A stretch of DNA of 64,000 nucleotides from JBGQBN01 sp041494805 (GCA_041494805.1 JBGQBN010000014.1:17408-81407), one strand, 5' to 3'. Positions 16,723-26,251 are shown, numbered from the stretch's first letter. Made by a program: numbers and translations. The notes: generated by a model not told the origin, from the letters alone.

Positions 16723-16912
16723 GTTGAATGGTGATCGTTGGTTGGAATAGTTTCAAGGCTTCAAAGTTTCAAGGTTTCAAAAAACAAGATCAATCTGAGG
16801 CGGCGGACATCGTTGATCGGTTGATTAAAGGACGATCAGGAATCAACCACACCCTGGCTTCTTGAAACCTTTGAAACCTTGAAACTTTGAAACCTTCCAT
16901 TCCAACGACGAA
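16723..16912. repeat. Compound inverted repeat (GTTGG word plus GAAACCTT words)
   Basis: The left arm (about 16731-16780) reads CGTTGGTTGGAAT then GTTTCAAGGCTTCAAAGTTTC. The right arm (16861-16912) reads TTGAAACCTTTGAAACCTTG ... CCATTCCAACGACGAACC. Two different words appear in the same order in both arms, so the arms are true complements and not chance low complexity. The ~80-nt loop holds no gene. It fills the spacer between pfkA and the SH3 lipoprotein gene. Confidence 0.85.
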
Positions 16913-16939
16913 CCGCCAAACCCTGCGCTATATTGTTTT

Positions 16940-17995
16940 GTGATCCCCGTGAAACCTGGCTGGCAATCCCGGGCGCGCGTGGTTTGGTTGTTGCTCCTGC
17001 TGACGGCGGCACTGCCGTTCATCAGCTGCAGCCGCAGCCGTGGCAAAGGGCAGGAAATCGCCTACATTTCCGCCCCCCAGGCCGTCCTTCGCGATCGCGT
17101 GGCAGCGGTGTACACGAAAACCGGCGTGCTGAAGAACGGCGAACGAGTCCAGGTGCTGGAGCGAGAGCGGCGCTTCGCGCGGGTGCGCGCCGCGGACGGC
17201 TCCGAAGGCTGGATGGAGCAGCGCCACTTGGTAACCCCGCTGGTGTATGACGGGCTGCAGAAACTGGTGCAGGAGGAGCAGAACGCCCCCGTGCAGGCTA
17301 CTGGCACCGCTCGCAATGACACCAATATCCACCTCGATCCCCGTCGTGACGCTGACCATCTCTACGTGCTCAATCAAGGCGCGAAGATTTCCGTCCTGAA
17401 ACGCGCCACCAGCGAGAAAGTCCTGCCCGGCGCGGCTGCCAAACCAGCGACTGAGAGCAAGCAGCCCATACTGCCTGTCATCGAGGACTGGTGGCTGATT
17501 CGTGATGCGCAGGGACATGTAGGCTGGGTGCTGGCGCGCATGGTGGATCTGGATCTGGCGCTCGAAATCGCACAGTATGCCGAAGGCCAGCGTATCGTCG
17601 CGTTCTTTGTTTTGGATGAAGTGCCTGATGGTGACAAGAAAGTTTCGCAATATCTTGTGTTGCTCACCGAGCCCAAAGACGGCCTGCCCTTTGACTACAA
17701 CCAAGTCCGCGTCTTCACCTGGAATGTGAAACGCCACCGCTACGAAACCGCCTACCGTGAGCGCAATCTGAATGGAGTCTTGCCGGCGGCAGTTTCCCAG
17801 GAGACCTTCGACAAAGAGGGAACCCTGCCAGTGTTCATACTGCGCGTGAAGGACGATGACGGCAACGTGAAGGAGCGGAAATACAAACTGAACACGCCGA
17901 TTGTGCGGCGCGTACTGGCGCCTGGGGAACAGTCCTCAGTCGTCGGCCGGCGTTCGCCAGGAAAGGGTACTAACCGCAGGGATCGAGGACGTTAG
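16940..17995 (+). CDS. Lipoprotein with two SH3-like domains
   Basis: Start GTG at 16940 (a second GTG at 16949 is also possible). A membrane segment ends in FISC, a lipobox-like site at Cys30. Residues ~45-100 form a bacterial SH3-type domain (TKTGVLKNGERVQVLERERR, then GSEGWMEQRHL). A second follows (NQGAKISVLKR ... WLIRDAQGHVGWVLARMVD). The C-terminal ~150 residues are a conserved-looking beta-rich region without a known domain. SH3b domains usually bind cell-wall peptides, so an envelope role is inferred. The Arg/Gly-rich tail after residue 330 may be read-through into low-constraint sequence. Confidence 0.75.
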   Translation: MIPVKPGWQSRARVVWLLLLLTAALPFISCSRSRGKGQEIAYISAPQAVLRDRVAAVYTKTGVLKNGERVQVLERERRFARVRAADGSEGWMEQRHLVTPLVYDGLQKLVQEEQNAPVQATGTARNDTNIHLDPRRDADHLYVLNQGAKISVLKRATSEKVLPGAAAKPATESKQPILPVIEDWWLIRDAQGHVGWVLARMVDLDLALEIAQYAEGQRIVAFFVLDEVPDGDKKVSQYLVLLTEPKDGLPFDYNQVRVFTWNVKRHRYETAYRERNLNGVLPAAVSQETFDKEGTLPVFILRVKDDDGNVKERKYKLNTPIVRRVLAPGEQSSVVGRRSPGKGTNRRDRGR

Positions 17996-18031
17996 AGAAG
18001 AAGCGGCTTTGCCCGCCCAGCCTGTACATCC

Positions 18032-18412
18032 TCAGCGATTTAGAGAGTTTTCTGCCGACTGACGCCTCACCACCAGCCGCGGCAGAGGAGGTGTGCCTTC
18101 CTCCGGGGTGCTTTCCTGCAAGGCGCTCTGCCAATGCGTAATCGATTGCCTCAGGGGCGTCAGTTGGATGCCGCCGAAGTTCTCCGGATAACCACACAGG
18201 TTCCTTGCCGCCCGGGCCAGTAACGACCGCGCGCCCACTAGATTCCCCTGGGAACGGTGATGGAACGCGACCGCGAGCTGGATCAACGCCTGCAAGAACC
18301 TTCTTTCCGGTTCCGAGGCCACCCGCCAAACATCTTCGAGCACCTCGTGCGCTTCAAAGAAGGAGGCATCGTTGAAGAGCTGGATTCCGTGAAGGTAGGG
18401 CTGCAACTCCAC
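18032..18412 (-). CDS. DUF309 family protein
   Basis: A 126-residue protein with the family hallmark FFEAHEVLEDVWRVASEPER followed by FLQALIQLAVAFHHRSQGN. DUF309 proteins are all-helical with conserved His and Glu residues; the function is not established. The start codon is GTG at 18412, just after GAGG. It converges with the SH3 lipoprotein gene and is divergent from the TonB-dependent receptor. Confidence 0.85.
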   Translation of the reverse strand: MELQPYLHGIQLFNDASFFEAHEVLEDVWRVASEPERRFLQALIQLAVAFHHRSQGNLVGARSLLARAARNLCGYPENFGGIQLTPLRQSITHWQSALQESTPEEGTPPLPRLVVRRQSAENSLNR

Positions 18413-18680
18413 ACCTCATTTTGGCATAGGACTGAGGCACTTAGCCCGCCTTTCCATACGGATTTTCATATCCCAAACAGACCGGCACTCCACAATTCAA
18501 TAGTTTGGAGATCTGGCAGACGTAAGCTGTTGATTGCTCGAGTGTTATTACGCGATGTTTTGGAATGTTAGTTGCATACCAAGGTGTAGCCTCAGGTTCA
18601 GCACTTTTGTCTAAGGTTAAGGATTCTCAGTCCACATGAATACTGGTTCCAGGGTTGGTCAAACGTTCAGGAGGAATTCG

Positions 18681-21600
18681 ATGGAATACGATTTTGGTAA
18701 GAGAATCACGTCGCTACTGGTAGTGCTAGCGGTCGTTTTTTGTGCTAGCTTCGCCTTGGCCCAGGGCATTGTGACCGGGTCCATTTCCGGCAGTGTGGAA
18801 GATCAACAGGGCGCAGTGGTGGCGGGCGCGAAAGTCACCGCGAAACATGTGGCCACCAACCGCGAGTTCACCACCCAAGCGTCTTCGGATGGCCTCATCT
18901 CGCTGCGGAACCTGCCGACAGGCGCTTACAATGTCCGCATCGAAGCTGCCCACTTCCGCACTTTCGAGTCTAAGGGTCTGGTGATCAACGCCGGAACCGA
19001 CAGTTCGGTGGGCCGAGTGGTCCTCGAGGTCGGTGCTGCTACGGAGACGGTCACAGTGGAAGGCGCTGCCCCACTGATCGAAACCACGACCCAACAGATC
19101 TCACAGAGCTTTGACAGCCAGAAGACCACCAGTCTTCCAGTCGGCAACAATTTCGACTCGCTGACGTTGTTTGTGCCTGGGGTTGCCGCCGCGGGCGATA
19201 TAGCCTTCAGCAATACCAACGGTTCAGGAGTCTCGGTGAATGGCCAGCGTGCCCGTTCCAACAACTTCCAGATTGACGGCCAGGCCAACAACGACAACTC
19301 CATTGGCGGGCCGTCGGTCTTCTTCGGTAACCAGGACGCGATCAGCGAAGTCCAGGTGATCACCAACTACGACGCCCAGTACGGACGCAACACCGGTTCG
19401 ATCATCAACTATGTCACCAAGTCGGGAACCAACCAGTTTCACGGAACAGCCTTCGAGTTCTGGCAGGGAAACACGTTCAGCTCCATGACCAACGAAGAAG
19501 AGTCACCGATGTTTCAGGGCCAGAATGGCAATTTCTTCTGTCCAGCAGGGCAGACTTCCACAGCTAGCGCCCCCTGCGATACTCCTCACGTGCCCGCCTA
19601 TGTGGACAACCGCTTTGGCGGCAGCATCGGCGGCCCGGTTTTCAAAGACAAAGTCTGGTTCTTCAGTTCGGCTAACTTCGAGCGCCAGCGCACCGAGGGT
19701 TCACCCAGCACGTCCGGCGGCATTGTTCCTACCGCAAATGGCGTACAACAGTTACTGAACCTCTTCCCCAATAGCCCTGCCGGCCCGCTTTACGCGGCGA
19801 TTGGTCCGGGAGCGATTACCGCACAGGGCAATCCCACATTCGGCGCGCCTCAGCAGATTGGGGTTTCAGACGTCGTTGGGGCTAACTGTGATCCCCTCCA
19901 AGGGCCCGTGGATCCGAGTTGCCAGAACATCGAAATGGCCACGATCTCTCGTTTCGTGCCCGCGCCCTTTAACGACTATGAAGTTACGGGACGGGTGGAC
20001 TTTAAGGTCACGAACAAGGACAACTTCTTTGGCCGCTACGTCTTCCAGCAGACCATCAACGATGGGGTCAACTTCGGCAACGGAGTGGAAGTGGGCGACT
20101 GGCAGAAGATTCCTGGCCGTGATCAGCAGATCGGTCTGGACTGGTCGCGCACTATCAGCAATACTTTTGTGAACCAGGTACGCTTCAGCTACTCGCGTGC
20201 CGGCTTCTTTTTCAACGAGGGATCAGTCCTGGCTTGCAATAAAGACGCCTCGCTGGCCTGTCCGACGGACGTTTTGATGGGAGTATTGGGTTCAGGAGCA
20301 CCACAGGACAAGGTTACCTTCGGAGTAGCCTCCGGGTTCCCACAAGGCCGGATCATCAACGTGTACCAGGTGCAGGATAATGCCTCCAAGCAGATTGGCA
20401 AACACACCCTAAAGTTTGGCGGCGAGTATGACAAGCAACGGTCTCCGAGCTTGTTCCTGCCCAATGAGAACGTTCTTTACCTGGCGGCCACGTTTAACGA
20501 TGTGGTGGCAAATAACTTACTCCAAGCGCGGCCCACGGTGGGCGATCCTCACCTTCCTTTCCACGAGAAGGACGTGGCGTTCTACGTACAGGACGACTGG
20601 CGGATCAAGGACAACCTGACCCTGAATCTGGGTATGCGCTGGGAGTGGAACGAGCAGGCCATCAACCTGTTGCACGACCGCACGATTGCAGTTGCGGCCG
20701 GTCCGACTCCGCTCTGGGACAACACCTTTGGCGCGGGCCAGACAACGGTTCCGAGCGTGCCCCAGGATCTGAACAACTTCAGCCCCGTCGTAGGTTTTGC
20801 CTGGACGCCCCGCATAGGCGGGAAGATCCTCGGCGAAAACAAGACGGTCATCCGTGGCGGGTTCCGTATCAGCTATGACCCCGCTTTCTATAACATGTTC
20901 CTCAACGTGGCTACCAGTTCTCCGTCGGTGAATGCCGTGACCTTGGGCGGCGCTGGGACACTGCCGCTAAGCGGGAGCTACACCGGTGCCCAGTTAATTC
21001 CATTTTTGGCGCCACTGACGGATACAACCGGCATCAATCCCGGGATCCGCAATCACACCACGGTGGCACCCAATTTCCGCAATCCGTACTCGGAGCAGTG
21101 GAACTTTGGCATCCAGCGTGAGATCACCAGCAAAGTGGTCGGCGAAGTTCGCTATGTTGGCAACCACGGCGTGGGTCTCTTCCAGACGCGCAATGGCAAC
21201 CCGTCTTTGAGCCCGTTGATTGCCAATGGGTTCGGAAGTCTCATTCCATCCGGTCTGACCCCGTGTACCGATCCTGCCACACCGGGCGGGTCCGGAAGCG
21301 CAGGCTTCGGATTAGGCCTGGCCGGCTACGCGAACTGCAACTTCAGGCGTGTGGTGGAGCGGGAAAACACAGCCTGGTCCAAGTACAACAGCCTGCAGTC
21401 GGAACTGCGCATCGGCAACTGGCATGGCGTGACGGCCACCGCGTCCTACACGTGGAGCCACACCATGGACAATGCCAGCGAGGTCTATTCGACCGCAGCC
21501 GGTGGCAGCACCCAGTCTTACGGGCAAAACCCGTTTGACCAGGATCGGCCGGAGCGGGCTAACTCGGGCTTTGACTTCCGTAACCTGTTCGGCTTGGCGT

Positions 21601-22298
21601 TCATCTACGATCTGCCGTTTCAACGGGCGCAACAAGGCTTCCTTGGGCATGTGCTTGGCGGATGGCAGTTGAACTCAACCTACCGCTACAGCACGGGGCA
21701 GCCCTACACGACGATCGACAACGTGGAAGGTACTGTCTGCGATCCCACTTCAACTCTGAGCGGTCTCTATGATGCGTGCCGTCCGATTCTGTCGAACGCG
21801 TCAATGCCTCTGAATTCGGTGGGATTCTGCACCGATCCTACATTGCCTGACTGCGGTTTCTTCTCGTACAACGTAGCAAACCAAACGTTTAACCCAGCCA
21901 GCCTTAGTTCAGTGCACTGGATAGCGAACGACCTCACTGCGGCGCAGTTCTTTGGTACACCGTTCCACGGCAATGGCCGCAACACTCAGCGAGGTCAACC
22001 GATCAGTACTGTGAACATGGGAATTTTCAAGAACACGAAGATCGGTGAAAGGCTAACCGTGCAGTTCCAGGCACAGGCGTTCAATTTGACGAACACCCGG
22101 TTCCTGGGGGCTCCGGATCCGGTTCTGAGCGATGTCTTCTTCTTCAATCCCGGAGGGCCACCCGCATTCCAGAGCAACGCTTACAACTTCAGTGGTGGCG
22201 GCAACAACCTGGAAGGTGGCGGTTCCTCCACGGCCAACGGGACCTATGACGGCATTGGTCGGCGTCGGCTGCTGTTCGGCTTGAAGCTGATTTTCTAA
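18681..22298 (+). CDS. TonB-dependent outer-membrane receptor with N-terminal carboxypeptidase-regulatory-like domain
   Basis: The start at 18681 is fixed by AGGAGG at 18669-18674; an ATG at 18636 has none. Signal peptide (LLVVLAVVFCASFALAQG), then an Ig-like CarboxypepD_reg domain (SISGSVEDQQGAVVAGAKVT, residues ~30-115), a plug domain (VSVNGQRARSNNFQIDGQAN) and a long beta-barrel rich in aromatic and Asn residues, ending in the outer-membrane signature LLFGLKLIF. This 1,205-residue architecture is the Oar-like receptor class expanded in Acidobacteria. Substrate unknown; large oligosaccharides or peptides are common guesses. It is monocistronic with its own terminator. Confidence 0.93.
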   Translation: MEYDFGKRITSLLVVLAVVFCASFALAQGIVTGSISGSVEDQQGAVVAGAKVTAKHVATNREFTTQASSDGLISLRNLPTGAYNVRIEAAHFRTFESKGLVINAGTDSSVGRVVLEVGAATETVTVEGAAPLIETTTQQISQSFDSQKTTSLPVGNNFDSLTLFVPGVAAAGDIAFSNTNGSGVSVNGQRARSNNFQIDGQANNDNSIGGPSVFFGNQDAISEVQVITNYDAQYGRNTGSIINYVTKSGTNQFHGTAFEFWQGNTFSSMTNEEESPMFQGQNGNFFCPAGQTSTASAPCDTPHVPAYVDNRFGGSIGGPVFKDKVWFFSSANFERQRTEGSPSTSGGIVPTANGVQQLLNLFPNSPAGPLYAAIGPGAITAQGNPTFGAPQQIGVSDVVGANCDPLQGPVDPSCQNIEMATISRFVPAPFNDYEVTGRVDFKVTNKDNFFGRYVFQQTINDGVNFGNGVEVGDWQKIPGRDQQIGLDWSRTISNTFVNQVRFSYSRAGFFFNEGSVLACNKDASLACPTDVLMGVLGSGAPQDKVTFGVASGFPQGRIINVYQVQDNASKQIGKHTLKFGGEYDKQRSPSLFLPNENVLYLAATFNDVVANNLLQARPTVGDPHLPFHEKDVAFYVQDDWRIKDNLTLNLGMRWEWNEQAINLLHDRTIAVAAGPTPLWDNTFGAGQTTVPSVPQDLNNFSPVVGFAWTPRIGGKILGENKTVIRGGFRISYDPAFYNMFLNVATSSPSVNAVTLGGAGTLPLSGSYTGAQLIPFLAPLTDTTGINPGIRNHTTVAPNFRNPYSEQWNFGIQREITSKVVGEVRYVGNHGVGLFQTRNGNPSLSPLIANGFGSLIPSGLTPCTDPATPGGSGSAGFGLGLAGYANCNFRRVVERENTAWSKYNSLQSELRIGNWHGVTATASYTWSHTMDNASEVYSTAAGGSTQSYGQNPFDQDRPERANSGFDFRNLFGLAFIYDLPFQRAQQGFLGHVLGGWQLNSTYRYSTGQPYTTIDNVEGTVCDPTSTLSGLYDACRPILSNASMPLNSVGFCTDPTLPDCGFFSYNVANQTFNPASLSSVHWIANDLTAAQFFGTPFHGNGRNTQRGQPISTVNMGIFKNTKIGERLTVQFQAQAFNLTNTRFLGAPDPVLSDVFFFNPGGPPAFQSNAYNFSGGGNNLEGGGSSTANGTYDGIGRRRLLFGLKLIF

Positions 22299-22320
22299 CC
22301 AGTAACAAGCGTAGTTCTAC

Positions 22321-22348
22321 AAGGCCGGCCTCGCGGCCGGCCTTTTCT
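22321..22348 (+). terminator. Intrinsic terminator of the TonB receptor gene
   Basis: AAGGCCGGCC, loop TCGC, GGCCGGCCTT: a perfect 10-bp stem followed by TTCTCT. It starts 23 nt after the stop codon. This is the strongest rho-independent terminator in the window. Confidence 0.85.
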
Positions 22349-22775
22349 CTGTCCGTTGTGCATACGTCCTAGCCTGCATTGTTCGTCCAGGATTGTTCAT
22401 TCAGGAAGGACATGGCTTCAAGTCGGGCCCTTCCCAAAGCAGACCGGAACGGAGTTTTTCCGCACGCTGTGAAGGCATGCTCTCCCGGAATTGTCCTTTT
22501 CCGAATGGCGGGGAGTGCCTGCGTCACACCAGGGAAAGCAGATTCTTCGGCGGCTGAAGCCGCCTCGGAATGACAGAACCTAAAGGACTTATTGGCACGA
22601 GTGAACTCGTGCCCTCCCCAAAACCCAGGCGCCAAACTGAGTTTTTATCAGCCTGTGACTCTGTGCTTTTCCAGTAGTGAATAATGCGGACCAGCCCAAC
22701 CGATTCCAGCGCTTTCCCCGGGAAAGCAAAAGCCTCGCGCCGTAGCGCGAGGCCACAAAAAGGAACCACCAGGCT
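22349..22775. other. Gene-free region with two short perfect palindromes
   Basis: No supported gene. Two REP-like hairpins: GGCGGCT-GA-AGCCGCC at 22549-22564 (followed by TCGGAATGACA) and GGCACGAG-TGAA-CTCGTGCC at 22594-22613. They may be dispersed palindromes or, read on the minus strand, structures downstream of the PuuD-like gene. Confidence 0.5.
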
Positions 22776-23525
22776 CTAACGGCCCAGGAGCGCGTAGTGG
22801 GAACTGGCGGCCATGAAATATACCATGGGAACCGAGAGGAAGAAATTGGTGCGCGACGCCAGGAACGCCTGGCGCGCCAGGGCCGCGCCGTTGGCCGGAG
22901 GTGTGCCGGCCAGCGTCCCCTGAATGATCTTCTTCTGGTTCGGCCAGATGATTCCCCAAACGTTGAACAGCATGATGATGCCAAATCCACCACCGATGCC
23001 GATGGACAACACGTGGTTATCATCCTGTCCCACGGGGCTGTAATTGACGAACAGCCAGCCGGCGGCGATAACCAGGATGGCGGTGATGGCGCCCAGCACA
23101 TACCCGCTTGGAGCCTTGGAGATGACGAAATACAGGATCGCCCAGGTCACAATCCAGATCAGCAGGAAAAAGCCGATGGTGCTCCAGGGGCTTTTTGGGT
23201 TCGATGGGTCCGCTGCGGTCGCGTTAGCTGCGGCCACCGCGACGGAAATCTGCGCCCAGTACCAGAAGCCGGCGATGACCGTCAGCAGCGCGCTCCAGCG
23301 GAACCACTGGAGGGTGGGCAGGGTCATGTATTGAAACACCTTCGGCTTCATGCCGGCGTCCACCTGCTTCATGAAGGGCACATTGACCAGGTTGAAAAAG
23401 TAAAGCAATCCGATCCAGGTAATGCCAGCCACCAAATGAACCCACCGCAAAATCATAGCCAGCGCTTGGGCGCCGGTAGGGGTGGGCATCACCCATAAGG
23501 CAGCCAGAGCAGTCAGATGTTGCAT
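22776..23525 (-). CDS. PuuD-like urate hydroxylase N-terminal domain membrane protein
   Basis: An integral membrane protein with about seven to eight helices. It contains ILRWVHLVAGITWIGLLYFF, FQYMTLPTLQWFRWSALLTV and WGIIWPNQKKII, which fit the urate oxidase N-terminal (PF06181-like) membrane domain. The start is ATG 23525, with GGGGAGGAAAC immediately upstream. At 249 residues it lacks the C-terminal cytochrome c domain of PuuD urate hydroxylases, and no purine-degradation gene is nearby. The enzymatic role is therefore doubtful. The conserved His residues in the helices may bind haem or a metal. Confidence 0.7.
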   Translation of the reverse strand: MQHLTALAALWVMPTPTGAQALAMILRWVHLVAGITWIGLLYFFNLVNVPFMKQVDAGMKPKVFQYMTLPTLQWFRWSALLTVIAGFWYWAQISVAVAAANATAADPSNPKSPWSTIGFFLLIWIVTWAILYFVISKAPSGYVLGAITAILVIAAGWLFVNYSPVGQDDNHVLSIGIGGGFGIIMLFNVWGIIWPNQKKIIQGTLAGTPPANGAALARQAFLASRTNFFLSVPMVYFMAASSHYALLGR

Positions 23526-23961
23526 AAGTTTCCTCCCCCAACAGTCAACCGCGAAGTGCAAGGCCCCCGGAGCCCTGGGATGGTGGGCACGCGGTACAGA
23601 ACCAGGAAAGCAGCACGACCGGAAAACCCGCAGACGGCGAAAGAGAACGCCGCATCCTCATCGTTGTCGTCTGGTCTCCCGGAGGGCGATGGAATGTTTG
23701 CATTTTGACTGTGTCCATGTCAACGCGAAAACGCGCGGTCTTAACCAGTGCGATCACGCTACCGCGGAAAGGGCTGCTTGAAAAGTGGGGGCTAACGCCG
23801 TATCGTACAAATGCTGCCTGGAGTCACTGTGAGCATCGGCCGGGAGATTGGCCGGTGGTTCGCGGTGTCCCGGGTTGTCCCCCCGTTTCTCACGGCCGCT
23901 CCTGGCCACGGGCGTGAGGAAATGCTGTTGGTTTGGAGTTCAGAAATGCAAGGAGATCGGC
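23526..23961. other. Divergent intergenic region upstream of hfq
   Basis: 436 bp between divergent genes without a supported gene. It holds a candidate promoter for hfq (separate entry) and the PuuD-like gene's ribosome binding site. Short open frames here have no coding character. Confidence 0.4.
23778..23806 (+). promoter_or_regulatory. Candidate sigma70-type promoter of hfq-hflX
   Basis: TTGAAA at 23778-23783 and TATCGT at 23801-23806 are separated by exactly 17 nt. They lie about 155 nt upstream of the hfq start. The -10 is only a partial match to TATAAT. Confidence 0.35.
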
Positions 23962-24273
23962 ATGGAAAACAAGCCGGCGCAGAACATCCAGGATTCCTTC
24001 CTCAACTCGGCCCGCAAAGAGAAGACGAGTATTACCATCTATTTGCTCAGCGGGGTCAAGCTCACGGGCCGCATCCGCTCCTTCGATAAGTACTCCGTCG
24101 TGTTGGAAACCAACAACCAGGAGCAACTGATCTTCAAGCATGCCATCTCCACCGTGGCGATGGGCAAGACTTCCCATGGCCATGGGGAGAAACCGGGGCC
24201 GGTTGCGGCGCCGGCGGCGGACACAGCTACGGAACCGGCCGCAGCCGCCAGCGCGTCCGGCACGGAAGGATAA
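23962..24273 (+). CDS. hfq: RNA chaperone Hfq
   Basis: Hexameric Sm-like protein that pairs small RNAs with mRNAs. ATG 23962 with AAGGAG at 23950-23955. It begins MENKPAQNIQDSFLNSARKE. Sm1 is SITIYLLSGVKLTGRIRSFD, and Sm2 ends LIFKHAISTVAMG, close to the usual Y/FKHAIST motif. The core ends by residue ~72. An Ala/Pro/Thr-rich disordered tail of about 30 residues follows, longer than in minimal Hfq. Followed by hflX, the classical hfq-hflX pairing. Confidence 0.95.
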   Translation: MENKPAQNIQDSFLNSARKEKTSITIYLLSGVKLTGRIRSFDKYSVVLETNNQEQLIFKHAISTVAMGKTSHGHGEKPGPVAAPAADTATEPAAAASASGTEG

Positions 24274-24279
24274 GAGACT

Positions 24280-24382
24280 TTAACCGCAAGGGACGCAAAG
24301 GACTCGTGAAGGACGCCAAGAAGGCGGGTCCGTGGCGGACGGTTATCCCTTATCCTTATATCCTTGGCGAACTTTGCGGTAG
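24280..24382. repeat. Inverted repeat, CGCAAAGG family, between hfq and hflX
   Basis: The left part reads ACCGCAAGGGACGCAAAGG (from 24281). The right part CCTTGGCGAACTTTGCGGT (24362-24380) is its imperfect reverse complement. The loop includes repeated TTATCC words. The right arm overlaps the first annotatable codons of hflX, so part of the HflX N-terminus may be repeat-derived. Confidence 0.65.
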
Positions 24383-25824
24383 AGAATTCTTCATTGAGCG
24401 GTTCAGAGTCCAGAGTCTCTCGAAAAACATTCGGTGCGCGCCGCTCGCCGACGGCAGCCTCCGGCAATGGGGCGCAGCGGGAGCGCGCCTTTCTGGTTGG
24501 TCTTGATTACCGCACGCGTTCGCGGGCGGCTGGGGCGAAGACTGCGAAAGGCCTGACCAGCGCAGCGCAGGCGGCACGGGACAGCGCCAGCAGCCTGCCT
24601 GCGGCTTCCAAGGCCCCCAGCATCCCGGAGTTCAGCGCGCAAGAATCACTCGATGAACTGCGTGCCCTGGCCGCCAGCGCGGGCGCGGAGGTTGCTGGCG
24701 AGTTCCTGCAGCATCGCGACCGGCCCGATCCGGCTACGCTGATCGGGAAGGGAAAACTGGAAGAGATTGCGGGCGCTGCGGCCTCGGTCTCGGCTGATCT
24801 CATACTGTTCGATCACGATCTCACGGCATCCCAGCAGCGCAATATTGAGAAAGCGGTGAACACGCGGGTCATTGACCGCACCCAGCTCATCCTGGACATT
24901 TTTGCCAAACACGCTCGGACGCGCGAAGGCCAGATGCAGGTCGAACTGGCCCAGCTCGAATACTTGCTACCGCGGCTGGGCGGGCGCGGCGTCGAGATGT
25001 CGCAACTGGGCGGCGGAATTGGTACCCGCGGTCCCGGTGAAACCCAGCTCGAGACCGACCGGCGCAAGATTTACCGGCGTATCCGCCACGTGAAGGAGCA
25101 AATCGAGAATGTGCGGCGCATCCGCGCCCAGCAGCGGCAGCGGCGGGAGTCGGTGCCGGTGGCCATGATCGCGCTGGTGGGATACACCAATGCGGGGAAG
25201 TCCACGTTGTTTAATGCTTTGACCCAGGCTGCGGTTCTCGAATCGCCGAGAATGTTTGCGACCCTGGACCCGACCATTCGTGGTGTGACCTTGCCTTCGC
25301 GCCGCCAGGCGCTGCTCTCCGATACGGTGGGATTTATCCGCAACCTGCCACACACCCTGGTTTCCGCGTTCCGCGCGACGTTGGAAGAGGTGCAGCGTGC
25401 GACCCTGATTCTGCAGGTTTCTGATGCCAGCAGTCCGCTCTCCGCGGAGCAGGACGCGCAGGTGGAACGAGTGTTGAAAGAGTTGGAGGTTGAGGGGAAG
25501 CCCCGGCTACGGGTGATGAACAAGATTGACCTGTTGCTTTCCCGGCAGCGGGACTCGTTGCGCGACGATGCAGGCAGGGTGCACGTCTCGGCAGCCAAGG
25601 GCATCGGGATGAGCACGCTTCTGGAGCGGATTGATCGGATGTTGGAGGGCGATCCTTTGAGCCGGGTTCGGTTGCGCGTCCCGCAGAAGGAAGGGAAGAC
25701 GCTGGCGCTGCTTGAGGCTCGGTCGCGGATTTACTCACGTCAGTACAAAGATGGTCTGGTGGAGTTAGAAGCGGAGGCGCCGGAATCGGTGGTGAGGAGG
25801 GTGAGGCAGTGGGTGGTGGGGTGA
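24364..25824 (+). CDS. hflX: Ribosome-associated GTPase HflX
   Basis: GTPase that splits and rescues stalled ribosomes. The HflX N-terminal domain begins at ERAFLVGLDY. The glycine-rich signature GRGVEMSQLGGGIGTRGPGE and the basic helix ETDRRKIYRRIRHVKEQIE precede the G domain: G1 GYTNAGKST (from residue 273), G2 and G3 in TIRGVTLPSRRQALLSDTVG, G4 NKID. The start is uncertain: the frame opens at TTG 24364 inside the repeat arm, with TTG 24394 as an alternative. Residues before ERAFLVG are unlike family members. Confidence 0.92.
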   Translation: MANFAVENSSLSGSESRVSRKTFGARRSPTAASGNGAQRERAFLVGLDYRTRSRAAGAKTAKGLTSAAQAARDSASSLPAASKAPSIPEFSAQESLDELRALAASAGAEVAGEFLQHRDRPDPATLIGKGKLEEIAGAAASVSADLILFDHDLTASQQRNIEKAVNTRVIDRTQLILDIFAKHARTREGQMQVELAQLEYLLPRLGGRGVEMSQLGGGIGTRGPGETQLETDRRKIYRRIRHVKEQIENVRRIRAQQRQRRESVPVAMIALVGYTNAGKSTLFNALTQAAVLESPRMFATLDPTIRGVTLPSRRQALLSDTVGFIRNLPHTLVSAFRATLEEVQRATLILQVSDASSPLSAEQDAQVERVLKELEVEGKPRLRVMNKIDLLLSRQRDSLRDDAGRVHVSAAKGIGMSTLLERIDRMLEGDPLSRVRLRVPQKEGKTLALLEARSRIYSRQYKDGLVELEAEAPESVVRRVRQWVVG

Positions 25825-26251
25825 ACCCAGCTCTTAGCAATTAGCCCTTAGCCTTTAGCCCTGAAAATCCCCTGGTCGGTTTGGAAATCCTTCCAATCAA
25901 GTGAACTTCGGCAGGCCCCTGCGTGGTTGACTCAAGAGCTGAGTGCCAAAGGCTAATTGCTAAGAGCTGAAATTAAATGGGCCGGCAACCAAGAAGCGGT
26001 GACATTCCTTGGCTATCGGCCCATTCGATCCTGAAATGGATCGGAGGTGATACCTTTATGCTAGACCCCTTATGGCGGAAGTCAAGGACTCTTTACGATA
26101 TTTTGCGAGGGCTTGGCAAGGGCGGTAAAAAAGGCCTTCGTGACGAAAAAAAGGGAATCTGCAAAAGGCGGACTGCGTTGACACAAATCCCCTAGGATGT
26201 TAGTTTTAAGGGTTTTATAGCCCTCTTTCGCCCGGTTCTTATCAGCACAGC
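25825..26251. other. Spacer upstream of the ATP synthase operon
   Basis: It holds the TTAGC-family inverted repeat (25828-25970) and then about 280 bp with no convincing gene. A 72-codon frame at 25977-26195 is Lys/Arg-rich, resembles nothing and is not called. Transcription of the atp operon presumably starts here, but I see no clear promoter consensus. Confidence 0.45.
25828..25970. repeat. Inverted repeat, TTAGC family, with perfect 19-bp arms
   Basis: CAGCTCTTAGCAATTAGCC at 25828-25846 and its exact reverse complement GGCTAATTGCTAAGAGCTG at 25951-25969. The left arm continues with further CTTAGCCTTTAGCC words. The loop is about 100 nt. It begins 4 nt after the hflX stop codon. Confidence 0.9.

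Noticed and set aside
25977..26195. 72-codon frame upstream of the atp operon
   Set aside because: No family resemblance, no ribosome binding site, composition like non-coding spacer; partly downstream of a repeat arm.
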